A program made the translations under genes and the position numbers. DNA of 62,575 bases from Gammaproteobacteria bacterium (GTDB lineage: Bacteria > Pseudomonadota > Gammaproteobacteria > Steroidobacterales > Steroidobacteraceae), in assembly GCA_028293745.1 (NCBI GenBank), contig JAQGOF010000230.1, positions 1-62,575 on the forward strand, written 5' to 3'. Positions 7,548 to 15,662 of this stretch are shown here, in pieces; position 1 is the stretch's first letter; each line of letters starts with the position of its first letter. The notes beneath the pieces were generated by a model. The model did no database searches. It was not told where the DNA came from and saw only the letters and a list, made by a program, of their open reading frames with translations.

Positions 7548-8860
7548 GCCAGTGGGCCGACAAACAGAACCTGCTGCTGTTCGAGGCGCTGAAGTACGAC
7601 CAGCCCTGGACTCTGGACAGCTACCGCAAGATCGGCGGCTACGAAGTCTGGGAAAAGATGCTGGCGGAAAAGCCGACGCGCGAGTCCGTCATCGATGCCG
7701 TCAAGGGATCGGGTCTGCGTGGCCGCGGTGGAGCAGCCTTCCCCACCGGCATGAAGTGGAGCTTCATGCCGCGCAACTCGCCGGTTCAGAAGTACCTCGT
7801 TTGCAACTCCGATGAGAGCGAGCCCGGCACGTGCCACGATCGCGACATCCTGCGGTATACCCCGCACGCCCTGATCGAGGGCCTGGCAATCGGCGGCTAT
7901 GCGACCAACTCGACGGTTGCATACAACTACATCCGCGGTGAGTTCCTGGGCGAGCCCGTGCCGCGTTTCGAGGCGGCGCTGAAGGAGGCGTACGCTGCCG
8001 GTTTGCTCGGCAGGAACATCAAGGGTACCGGCATCGATTTCGACATTTACACCTTCGTCGGCGCGGGTGCCTACATCTGCGGCGAAGAAACGGCGATGCT
8101 GGACTCGCTCGAGGGCAAGCCCGGCAAGCCGCGGTTCAAGCCGCCGTTTCCGGCCAACTTCGGTCTCTACGGCGCGCCGACGACGATCAACAACACGCAG
8201 AGTTTCGCTTCGGTTCCCGCGATCCTGCGCAAGGGTCCCGAGTGGTTCGTGCAACTCGGGCCGAAGAACGCCGCCGGCACCGTGATCTTTTCCGTCTCCG
8301 GACACGTCGAGAAACCGGCGAATCTCGAGCTGCCGCTGGGCATCCCGTTCAAGGATCTGCTCGATCTGTGTGGCGGCGTCAAGGGCGGAGCTAAGCTGAA
8401 GGCGGTCATCCCGGGCGGCCTCTCGGTGCCGGTCGTGCCCGGCGATGTCATGCTGAAGACCAACATGGACTACGACTCGTTGAAGGCTGTCGGCTCCGCC
8501 ATCGGCTCCGCTGGCGTGATCGTGATGGACGAGACGACCTGCATGGTCCGCGTCCTCGAGCGGATTACCCGTTTCTACAAGTCGGAGTCGTGCGGCCAAT
8601 GCACGCCGTGCCGTGAGGGGACGGGGTGGATGAACCGGCTGGTGAAGCGGATCCTGGCCGGCGACGCGCGCCGCGAGGAACTCGGATTGTTGCTCGATGT
8701 CGCTGGAAGAATCGAAGGCCACACCATCTGCGGATTTGGCGATGCCTCGGCCTGGCCGGTGCAGAGTGCGCTCAAGCACTTCCGCCATGAGTTCGAGTAC
8801 ATGATCGATCACGGCGGCCGCAGCATGGTGAGCGACCAGCTGGGAGCGAAGGCGGCATGA
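7544..8860 (+). CDS. nuoF: NADH-quinone oxidoreductase subunit F (51 kDa, NADH-binding)
   Basis: This 438-residue subunit binds NADH, FMN and the N3 [4Fe-4S] cluster. GLRGRGGAAFPTGMKW is the NADH/FMN loop. CNSDESEPGTCHDRDI and GAGAYICGEETAMLDSLEG complete the nucleotide and flavin sites. The cluster ligands lie in ESCGQCTPCREGTGW with a distal Cys in HTICGFGDA. The ATG at 7544 overlaps the nuoE stop, and the long open frame upstream inside nuoE is spurious. The stop overlaps nuoG (ATGA). Confidence 0.97.
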   Translation: MSQWADKQNLLLFEALKYDQPWTLDSYRKIGGYEVWEKMLAEKPTRESVIDAVKGSGLRGRGGAAFPTGMKWSFMPRNSPVQKYLVCNSDESEPGTCHDRDILRYTPHALIEGLAIGGYATNSTVAYNYIRGEFLGEPVPRFEAALKEAYAAGLLGRNIKGTGIDFDIYTFVGAGAYICGEETAMLDSLEGKPGKPRFKPPFPANFGLYGAPTTINNTQSFASVPAILRKGPEWFVQLGPKNAAGTVIFSVSGHVEKPANLELPLGIPFKDLLDLCGGVKGGAKLKAVIPGGLSVPVVPGDVMLKTNMDYDSLKAVGSAIGSAGVIVMDETTCMVRVLERITRFYKSESCGQCTPCREGTGWMNRLVKRILAGDARREELGLLLDVAGRIEGHTICGFGDASAWPVQSALKHFRHEFEYMIDHGGRSMVSDQLGAKAA

Positions 8861-11022
8861 GCGGCGAAGAATTCATCAACATGGAAGTCGACGGCGTGCC
8901 CGTGAAGGCGCGCAAGGGCGACATGATCATTCGCGTCACTGACGCGAACAACGCGTATGTGCCACGCTTCTGCTACCACGACAAGCTGACCATCGCGGCC
9001 AACTGCCGCATGTGCCTGGTCGAGGTAGAGAAAGCGCCGAAGCCCATGCCCGCGTGCGCCACCCCGGTGGTGGAGGGCATGAAGGTATTTACCAAGTCGC
9101 CGCGCGCCATTGGCGCGCAACGGGCGACCATGGAATTCCTGCTCATCAACCATCCACTCGACTGCCCGATCTGTGACCAGGGTGGCGAGTGCGAGCTGCA
9201 GGATCTCGCCGTTGGATTCGGCCGCGATATATCGCGCTTCCACGAGCGCAAGCGCGCGGTCCAGGACGAGAACCTCGGGCCGCTGATCGCGACCGACATG
9301 ACTCGCTGCATTCACTGCACGCGTTGCGTGCGCTTTACGCAGGAGATCGCCGGCTACCAGGAGCTCGGAATGATCGGCCGCGGCGAACAGATGAAGGTTC
9401 GCACGTACATCGAGCAGACGGTTCATCACGAAATGTCGGGCAACGTCATCGACCTCTGCCCGGTCGGTGCCCTGGTCTCCAAACCGTACCGCTTCAGCGC
9501 GCGTGCTTGGGAGATGACATCGCACCCTTTGGTTTCACCGCACGATGGCGCGGGCACAAACCTTTACGGGCATGTGCTTCGCGGCCGGTTGATGCGGGTG
9601 ATTCCTCGTGAAAACGAGGCTATCAACGAGACGTGGATCCCGGATCGCGATCGCTTCAGTTACGAAGGTGTCTACAGCCCCGAGCGTATCCAGAAGCCGA
9701 TGCTGCGGCAGGGCACCGAATGGGTCGAGACAGATTGGGAAACGGCGCTGACGAAAGTTGCCGAGGGGTTGCGGTCGCGTGCTGCGGATCTCGGAGTGCT
9801 GGCGAGCAGCACGAGCACGCTCGAAGAGCTCTATCTGTTGGGTCGGCTGGCCCGTGGACTGGGCAGCGGTAACATCGATCATCGGCTGCGCCAGGGGGAT
9901 TTCCGCGATCAGGACGCGGACCCGCCGTATCCCAACCTCGGGATGCCGATCGCCGATATCGACCTGCTGAAGGGGTTGTTGGTTATCGGCGCAAATCTGC
10001 GGCGCGAGGTGCCGATCCTTGCGCACCGCGTTCGCAAGGCTGCCATGCAGGGCGCGAAGGTCATATCGTTCGGGCCTGCGCCCACCGAGTACCTGTTTCC
10101 CGTCGCGGTCAACATGGTGTCTGCGCCTGCAAAGCAGGTTGAGGACCTGGCCGCCATTCTGGCCGTTGCGGCGCAGACTTCGGGCCAACCCGTGCCCGCT
10201 CACCTTGCTTCGGTCGTGCAGCAGGCGAAGGTCGGGGATGCTCATCGCGAAGCTGCCGCTGCGTTGGTTGCTGGCGAGAAGCGGGCGGTATGGTTAGGGG
10301 CGCTCGCGGTGCGACACCCTGCGTACGCCGACCTGCGCGCGTTGGCTGCTGCGATTGCCGACCTCACCGGTGCAGCGTTCGGCGTGTTGGCTGAGGGCGG
10401 AAATGCCGCTGGAGCCTATCTCGCCGGTGCCGTTCCGCATCGCGAGGCGGGCGGGAAGTCAGCGGGCAAAACGGGTTTGTCAGCGTTGGAAATGTTCCAG
10501 CGCACGCTGAAGGCCTACGTGCTGTTTGGTGGAGTCGAGCCCCGGGTCGATTCGGTGCATGCCGAAAGTTCGCGCACGCTGGCGAAGGCCGAGTTTGTCG
10601 TCGCCATCACCCCGTTTGCCAACGATCAGCTGAGGGAGATCGCTCACGTGCTGCTGCCTATTGGCACCTTCGCGGAGACTTCGGGTACCTACGTCAATCT
10701 GGAAGGTACCTGGCAGAGTCAGAACGGCGCTGCGCAGCCGGTAGGCGAAGCGCGCCCGGGTTGGAAGGTGTTGCGCGTGCTCGGCAACCTGTTGAACCTC
10801 AGTGGCTTTGAATATCAGTCGTCCGAGGACGTTCGCGAGGAACTGCGTAAATTGTGCACTGACAGCCCGGCGACCGCCTACAAGGGCAGTCACCGCGTTG
10901 CGCAGGGTACCGCCGGCGCCGATGTCCTGGATCTTTCCATGTACCACGTCGATGCTCTCGTGCGTCGTGCGCCTTCGTTGCAGAAGACGCGCGAGGGACG
11001 CACGTTGGCCGTTACTTATTGA
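8857..11022 (+). CDS. nuoG: NADH-quinone oxidoreductase subunit G (75 kDa)
   Basis: This 721-residue iron-sulfur subunit transfers electrons from NuoF towards NuoB. The N-terminal [2Fe-2S] ferredoxin domain has VPRFCYHDKL, NCRMC and ACATPV. The His/Cys N5 site is HPLDCPICDQGGEC, and the N4 ligands are CIHCTRC with CPVGAL. The rest is a molybdopterin-oxidoreductase-like domain without a cofactor role. It is shorter than E. coli NuoG (about 900), and closer to the beta/gamma-proteobacterial short form. No N7 cluster motif was seen. The stop overlaps the TTG start of nuoH. Confidence 0.95.
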   Translation: MSGEEFINMEVDGVPVKARKGDMIIRVTDANNAYVPRFCYHDKLTIAANCRMCLVEVEKAPKPMPACATPVVEGMKVFTKSPRAIGAQRATMEFLLINHPLDCPICDQGGECELQDLAVGFGRDISRFHERKRAVQDENLGPLIATDMTRCIHCTRCVRFTQEIAGYQELGMIGRGEQMKVRTYIEQTVHHEMSGNVIDLCPVGALVSKPYRFSARAWEMTSHPLVSPHDGAGTNLYGHVLRGRLMRVIPRENEAINETWIPDRDRFSYEGVYSPERIQKPMLRQGTEWVETDWETALTKVAEGLRSRAADLGVLASSTSTLEELYLLGRLARGLGSGNIDHRLRQGDFRDQDADPPYPNLGMPIADIDLLKGLLVIGANLRREVPILAHRVRKAAMQGAKVISFGPAPTEYLFPVAVNMVSAPAKQVEDLAAILAVAAQTSGQPVPAHLASVVQQAKVGDAHREAAAALVAGEKRAVWLGALAVRHPAYADLRALAAAIADLTGAAFGVLAEGGNAAGAYLAGAVPHREAGGKSAGKTGLSALEMFQRTLKAYVLFGGVEPRVDSVHAESSRTLAKAEFVVAITPFANDQLREIAHVLLPIGTFAETSGTYVNLEGTWQSQNGAAQPVGEARPGWKVLRVLGNLLNLSGFEYQSSEDVREELRKLCTDSPATAYKGSHRVAQGTAGADVLDLSMYHVDALVRRAPSLQKTREGRTLAVTY

Positions 11023-12122
11023 CCGAGGATCAGGTTCGCGTGCTGCAAAGTATTTCAGACACCTGGAACTCGCTGTCGGCCTACGGTCAACACACCGTTT
11101 GGACGACCGTGTGGACCCTTGCCATCACCGTCGCCCTGATTCTCTCGGTAGCGTTGTTGACCCTGTGGGAGAGAAAGGTCATTGGTTGGATGCAGTTGCG
11201 CCGTGGCCCAAACCGGGTGCGCATACTCGGTATGTTTCCCGGCCTGGGGCAGCCTTTCGCGGACGTCGTGAAGCTGCTCACCAAGGAAGTGATCATTCCG
11301 GCGAACGCCAACAAGTTCCTGTTCCTCCTGGCTCCCATGATCACGCTGATACCGGCATTCGCCGCCTGGGCAGTGATTCCACTGTCGGCGACGGTCGTCG
11401 TGTCGAAGGCCAATGCGGGCTTGTTGTACCTGTTGTCATTGACCTCGATGGGCGTCTACGGGGTCATCATTGCGGGCTGGGCGGCGAATTCCAAGTATGC
11501 GTTCCTCGGCGCCATGCGATCGGCGGCGCAGATGGTTGCGTACGAAATCGCGATGGGCTTTGCGCTCGTGGGCGTGATCATCGCCTCGCAGAGTCTGAAT
11601 CTCGGTGACATCGTCGAGCGCCAGCAGGGCGGGTTCCTCGCATGGAACTGGTTCTGGCTGTTTCCGCTGCTGATCGTGTATTTCATCTCGGGCGTCGCCG
11701 AAACCAACCGCGCGCCGTTTGACGTTGCGGAAGGCGAGTCGGAGATCGTCGCCGGATTTCACGTGGAGTATTCAGGCATCGCCTTCGCGCTGTTCTTCCT
11801 CGCTGAATACGCGAACATGATCCTGATCTCGGCGCTCACGGCCGTGTTCTTCTTTGGAGGCTGGCTGTCGCCCTTTGCCGGTTACCTGGGCGATTCGGCG
11901 CTTGCGCAGCCCAACATCGGCTGGCTGCTGATCAAGATATTCATCGCGCTGTTCTTCTTCCTCTGGTTCCGCGCCACCTTCCCGCGCTATCGGTATGACC
12001 AGATCATGCGCCTCGGTTGGAAGGTGCTGATTCCGGTCACGATTGTCTGGATCGGCGTGGAGATGGTGATGGCCTGGTACAAGGTCGGCCCGTGGGCGAA
12101 AGTCGCGCTGTGGGCGCAGTGA
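11019..12122 (+). CDS. nuoH: NADH-quinone oxidoreductase subunit H
   Basis: This 367-residue multi-pass membrane subunit joins the membrane arm to the peripheral arm and forms part of the quinone channel. Signatures are LTLWERKVIGWMQLRRGPNRV and the acidic loop AETNRAPFDVAEGESEIVAGFHVEYSG (read in parts) with conserved Glu residues. About eight hydrophobic segments are present. The start is a TTG at 11019 overlapping the nuoG stop (TTGA), the same arrangement as nuoD/nuoE. Seventeen bases separate it from nuoI, including GGAGG. Confidence 0.95.
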   Translation: MTEDQVRVLQSISDTWNSLSAYGQHTVWTTVWTLAITVALILSVALLTLWERKVIGWMQLRRGPNRVRILGMFPGLGQPFADVVKLLTKEVIIPANANKFLFLLAPMITLIPAFAAWAVIPLSATVVVSKANAGLLYLLSLTSMGVYGVIIAGWAANSKYAFLGAMRSAAQMVAYEIAMGFALVGVIIASQSLNLGDIVERQQGGFLAWNWFWLFPLLIVYFISGVAETNRAPFDVAEGESEIVAGFHVEYSGIAFALFFLAEYANMILISALTAVFFFGGWLSPFAGYLGDSALAQPNIGWLLIKIFIALFFFLWFRATFPRYRYDQIMRLGWKVLIPVTIVWIGVEMVMAWYKVGPWAKVALWAQ

Positions 12123-12139
12123 AACGGAGGAACTAGGCA

Positions 12140-12622
12140 ATGGCCGTGAATCTAGTCAAGACGCTGCTGCTGACTGAGCTCGTGCAGGGCATGGGCGTCA
12201 CTATCCGCAACTTCTTCAGCACCAAGTACACGCTGAACTACCCCGAGGAGAAGACTCCACAGTCGCCTCGTTTCCGTGGGTTGCACGCGCTGCGACGCTA
12301 TCCGAACGGGCAGGAGCGCTGCATTGCCTGCAAACTGTGTGAGGCGGTGTGTCCCGCGGTCTGTATCACGATCGACTCAGAGGTCGCGCCGGATGGCACG
12401 CGCCGGACGAGTCGCTACGACATCGACCTCTTCAAGTGCATCTACTGCGGCTTCTGTGAGGAAGCATGTCCAGTGGACGCCATCGTGCTCACTCGTATCC
12501 ACGAGTACCACATGGAGCATCGCGGGGAAAACATCATGAGCAAGGACAAGCTGCTCGCCGTGGGCGAGCGCTACGAGGCCATGATCGCGACCGACAAAGC
12601 CGCCGACGCGCCGTATCGCTGA
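12140..12622 (+). CDS. nuoI: NADH-quinone oxidoreductase subunit I
   Basis: This 160-residue ferredoxin-like subunit carries clusters N6a and N6b on the path to N2. Two complete 4Fe-4S motifs can be read: CIACKLCEAVCP and CIYCGFCEEACP. The N-terminus contains an amphipathic helix that anchors to NuoH, followed by YPEEK and RFRGLHALRRYPNGQERC. GGAGG lies about 10 bases before the ATG. Repeat copy C follows directly and separates it from nuoJ. Confidence 0.97.
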   Translation: MAVNLVKTLLLTELVQGMGVTIRNFFSTKYTLNYPEEKTPQSPRFRGLHALRRYPNGQERCIACKLCEAVCPAVCITIDSEVAPDGTRRTSRYDIDLFKCIYCGFCEEACPVDAIVLTRIHEYHMEHRGENIMSKDKLLAVGERYEAMIATDKAADAPYR

Positions 12623-12655
12623 GCACAAACACGATGCCAAATGGGAGATTCTTCC

Positions 12656-12732
12656 CGGCGCGCTTCGCGCCGCTACGCTTCGCCGGTTTGCGGTCTTCCG
12701 CAAACCGGCAGGGGAGTTGGCCGCAGGCCATG
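12656..12732 (+). repeat. Structured intergenic repeat, copy C, before nuoJ
   Basis: Stem 1 is GGCGCG-CTT-CGCGCC (12657-12671). Stem 2 is a 12-base perfect stem, GCCGGTTTGCGG (12682-12693) with CCGCAAACCGGC (12698-12709). Stem 3 is TGGCC-GCA-GGCCA (12718-12730). Compared with copy B, stem 3 changes GC pairs on both sides together (TGGGC/GCCCA to TGGCC/GGCCA), which supports selection for pairing. The element ends in CCATGACAA, 6 bases before the nuoJ ATG. Confidence 0.8.
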
Positions 12733-12737
12733 ACAAC

Positions 12738-13337
12738 ATGGTAGAGATACTCTTTTACATCTTCGGGACGATCCTGGTCCTGGGGGCACTGGGCGTGATC
12801 ACTTCGCGCAACCCGGTGTATTCCGCGCTCTTGCTCGTGCTCTGTTTCATTACCTCCGCAGCCATCTGGCTGCTGATCGAAGCTGAGTTCCTCGCCGTGG
12901 TGCTGGTGCTCGTGTATGTGGGCGCGGTGATGGTCTTGTTCCTGTTCGTCGTGATGATGCTCGATGTCAATCTCGAGGAATTGCGAACGGGATTTACGCG
13001 CTACGCCTGGCTCGGATGGCTCACCGCGCTCGCAGTGATCGTTGAGATCGTTGGAGTGGTGTGGGTGCGTGGCGTTGGTATCGACGTCTCGAAATCGCCG
13101 ACACCCACGGCGCCTGACTACAGCAATACGCTGGAGCTGGGCCGGGTCATGTACACCAAGTACGCATACCCCTTTGAACTTGCCGCCGTGCTGTTGCTGG
13201 TCGCCATCATTGCAGCGATTTCGCTGACCATGCGACGCCGTCCCGGACTCAAGGTTCAGGACATTGGCAAGCAGGTCGCCGTGCGCGCCAAAGATCGCGT
13301 GCGTATCGTGAAGATGAATTCGGAGAAGCGCTCATGA
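12738..13337 (+). CDS. nuoJ: NADH-quinone oxidoreductase subunit J
   Basis: This 199-residue membrane subunit of the proton-pumping arm has five hydrophobic segments. It includes the family motif NPVYSALLLVLCFITSAAIWLLIEAEFLAVVLVLVYVGAVMVLFLFVVMMLD, read in parts, with the pi-bulge helix region. I prefer ATG 12738 (MVEILFYIFG). An in-frame TTG at 12717 would add seven residues encoded by stem 3 of repeat copy C. The stop overlaps nuoK (ATGA). Confidence 0.95.
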   Translation: MVEILFYIFGTILVLGALGVITSRNPVYSALLLVLCFITSAAIWLLIEAEFLAVVLVLVYVGAVMVLFLFVVMMLDVNLEELRTGFTRYAWLGWLTALAVIVEIVGVVWVRGVGIDVSKSPTPTAPDYSNTLELGRVMYTKYAYPFELAAVLLLVAIIAAISLTMRRRPGLKVQDIGKQVAVRAKDRVRIVKMNSEKRS

Positions 13338-13639
13338 TCACGCTTTCTCAGCTGCTGACCCTGTCGGCGATCCTGTTCGCGCTGTCGGTGGCCGGCATCT
13401 TCCTCAATCGTAAGAATGTGATCCTGCTGCTGATGTGCGTGGAGCTGCTGCTGCTGGCCGCGAACTTCAACTTCATCGCCTTCTCGCGCTATCTCGGCGA
13501 CATCAACGGGCAGGTGTTCGTGTTTTTCGTGCTGACCGTGGCGGCCGCCGAATCGGCGATCGGGCTGGCCATACTCGTGGTGCTGTTCCGCGAGCGCCGC
13601 AGTATCAATGTCGAAGATCTGAATACGCTGCGAGGCTGA
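13334..13639 (+). CDS. nuoK: NADH-quinone oxidoreductase subunit K
   Basis: This 101-residue, three-helix, MrpC-like membrane subunit has conserved buried glutamates in MCVELLLLAANFNF and AAAESAIGLAILV that take part in proton transfer. It ends with RRSINVEDLNTLRG, the family C-terminus. Start and length agree with the family. It overlaps nuoJ by 4 bases and is followed after 8 bases by nuoL. Confidence 0.97.
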   Translation: MITLSQLLTLSAILFALSVAGIFLNRKNVILLLMCVELLLLAANFNFIAFSRYLGDINGQVFVFFVLTVAAAESAIGLAILVVLFRERRSINVEDLNTLRG

Positions 13640-13647
13640 GTGCGAGC

Positions 13648-15645
13648 ATGAATTTGACCCTCCTCGTATTGATCGCCGTCCTACCGCTGGTTGGCGCGAT
13701 TCTGGCCGGATTGTTCGGACGGGTGATCGGCCGCGCCGGCGCCCACACGGTCACGATCCTGGCCGTGGCAACTTCGTTTGTGCTGTCACTGCACGTGCTC
13801 AAACAGATCTACCTGGACGGCGTACCGGCGTTCGACGGACCGGTCTATAGCTGGTTGATCAGTGATGGCGTGAAGATGGATGTCGGGTTCCTCATCGACC
13901 GGCTGAGCACGCTGATGATGGTGGTCGTGACGTTTGTATCACTCTGCGTGCACGTCTACACGATCGGCTACATGAGCGACGACCCCGGCTACACCCGGTT
14001 CTTCAGCTACATCTCGTTGTTCACCTTCTCGATGCTCATGCTCGTGATGTCCAACAACTTCATGCAGCTGTTCTTCGGGTGGGAAGCGGTGGGTGTGGTT
14101 TCGTACCTGCTGATCGGGTTCTGGTATACGCGCCCGACCGCGATCTTTGCGAACTACAAGGCATTCCTGGTCAACAGGGTCGGCGACTTTGGATTCGTGC
14201 TGGGCATCGCCGGAGTTTTCTACTACACAAACTCCGTCGGCTATGCCGAGGCGTTCGCTGCGGCTCCGAAGCTGGCGCACGCCATGCTGCCGCTCACCTC
14301 AAATACGAGCGTCGAGGCCATCACGCTGATCTGCATCTGCCTGTTCATCGGCGCGATGGGCAAATCAGCGCAGGTGCCGCTGCACGTGTGGCTGCCGGAT
14401 TCGATGGAAGGTCCCACGCCGATCTCCGCGCTGATTCACGCGGCAACCATGGTGACCGCCGGGATCTTCATGGTGGCGCGAATGTCGCCGCTGTTCGAGC
14501 AGTCCGAGACGGCGCTGTCGTTCGTATTGATTATCGGTGCCACCACGGCTTTCTTCATGGGGCTGCTTGGGATCGTCAACAACGATATCAAGCGCGTCAT
14601 CGCGTATTCGACGCTCTCGCAGTTGGGATACATGGTGACCGCCCTGGGAGTATCGGCATACAGCGCAGGCATGTTCCACCTGACGACGCATGCGTTCTTC
14701 AAGGCCCTGCTGTTCCTCGCAGCCGGCTCCGTGATCATTGGCATGCATCACGAGCAGGACATGCGCAAGATGGGCGGGCTCGCCAAGTACATGCCCATCA
14801 CGGCGATCACGAGTTGGATCGGCGCGCTGGCGTTGATCGGTACGCCGTTTTTCTCGGGGTTCTACTCGAAGGACACCATTATCGAGGCGGTGGGTGAGTC
14901 GCACCGATGGGGTGCTACCTACGCGTATTGGTGTGTGCTGGGCGGTGTGTTTGTCACGGCGCTGTATACGTTCCGGATGATTTTCATGACGTTCCATGGG
15001 CCGGAACGGTTCAGACATGCTGACGAGGCGCATTCGTCGTCGCACGGGCACGACGACCACGGCCCGATCGAGCCGCATGAAAGTCCGCTCGTTGTTACGG
15101 GCCCGCTCATCGCGCTGGCTATTCCGTCGGTGGTCATCGGCGCCCTCACTGCCGGGCCGATTTTGTTTGGCGGCTACTTCGGTGATTCCATCCGCGTACT
15201 GGAGAACAACGACGTTCTCGCCGAACTGGGCAAGGACTTCCAAAGCCCGGTGCAGATGGCGTTGCACGGGTTTGCAGGCGCTCCGTTCTGGCTCGCTGCC
15301 GCCGGTGTGCTCACGGCGTGGCTGTTCTTCCTGTACAGACCGCAATGGGCCGATGTCGCCGCGCGTAAGCTGGCGCCCATCCGCAACCTGCTGCTCAACA
15401 AGTACTACTTCGACTGGTTCAACGAAAAAGTCCTTTCGACCCTGGCCCGCGGCCTCGGCTTCACGTTGTGGAAGGGCGGTGACCAGGTGTTGATCGACGG
15501 TGTCCTGGTCAACGGTTCGGCGGCCACGATCAGCTGGTTCGGAAGTATCGTGCGGCGTGTGCAGAACGGTTATCTGTACGCGTATGCGTTCTGGATGGTC
15601 ATCGGCCTGGCGGTCATGCTGGGCTGGTTCCTGGTGCGGTCGTAA
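13648..15645 (+). CDS. nuoL: NADH-quinone oxidoreductase subunit L
   Basis: This 665-residue distal antiporter-like proton-pump subunit carries the long lateral helix at its C-terminus. Conserved stretches include FFGWEAVGVVSYLLIGFW (with the essential Glu), GKSAQVPLHVWLPDSMEGPTPISALIHAATMV (in parts) and KRVIAYSTLSQLGYM (with the essential Lys). A His-rich insert (HSSSHGHDDHGPIEPHE) lies around residue 460. The frame is open upstream of 13648, but ATG 13648 (MNLTLLVLIAVLPL) gives the family N-terminus. Confidence 0.96.
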   Translation: MNLTLLVLIAVLPLVGAILAGLFGRVIGRAGAHTVTILAVATSFVLSLHVLKQIYLDGVPAFDGPVYSWLISDGVKMDVGFLIDRLSTLMMVVVTFVSLCVHVYTIGYMSDDPGYTRFFSYISLFTFSMLMLVMSNNFMQLFFGWEAVGVVSYLLIGFWYTRPTAIFANYKAFLVNRVGDFGFVLGIAGVFYYTNSVGYAEAFAAAPKLAHAMLPLTSNTSVEAITLICICLFIGAMGKSAQVPLHVWLPDSMEGPTPISALIHAATMVTAGIFMVARMSPLFEQSETALSFVLIIGATTAFFMGLLGIVNNDIKRVIAYSTLSQLGYMVTALGVSAYSAGMFHLTTHAFFKALLFLAAGSVIIGMHHEQDMRKMGGLAKYMPITAITSWIGALALIGTPFFSGFYSKDTIIEAVGESHRWGATYAYWCVLGGVFVTALYTFRMIFMTFHGPERFRHADEAHSSSHGHDDHGPIEPHESPLVVTGPLIALAIPSVVIGALTAGPILFGGYFGDSIRVLENNDVLAELGKDFQSPVQMALHGFAGAPFWLAAAGVLTAWLFFLYRPQWADVAARKLAPIRNLLLNKYYFDWFNEKVLSTLARGLGFTLWKGGDQVLIDGVLVNGSAATISWFGSIVRRVQNGYLYAYAFWMVIGLAVMLGWFLVRS

Positions 15646-15662
15646 GTAACGGCGGTCATTGA

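Noticed and set aside
7484..8812. 442-codon minus-strand frame opposite nuoF
   Set aside because: It has no domain signature and lies wholly within the well-supported nuoF.
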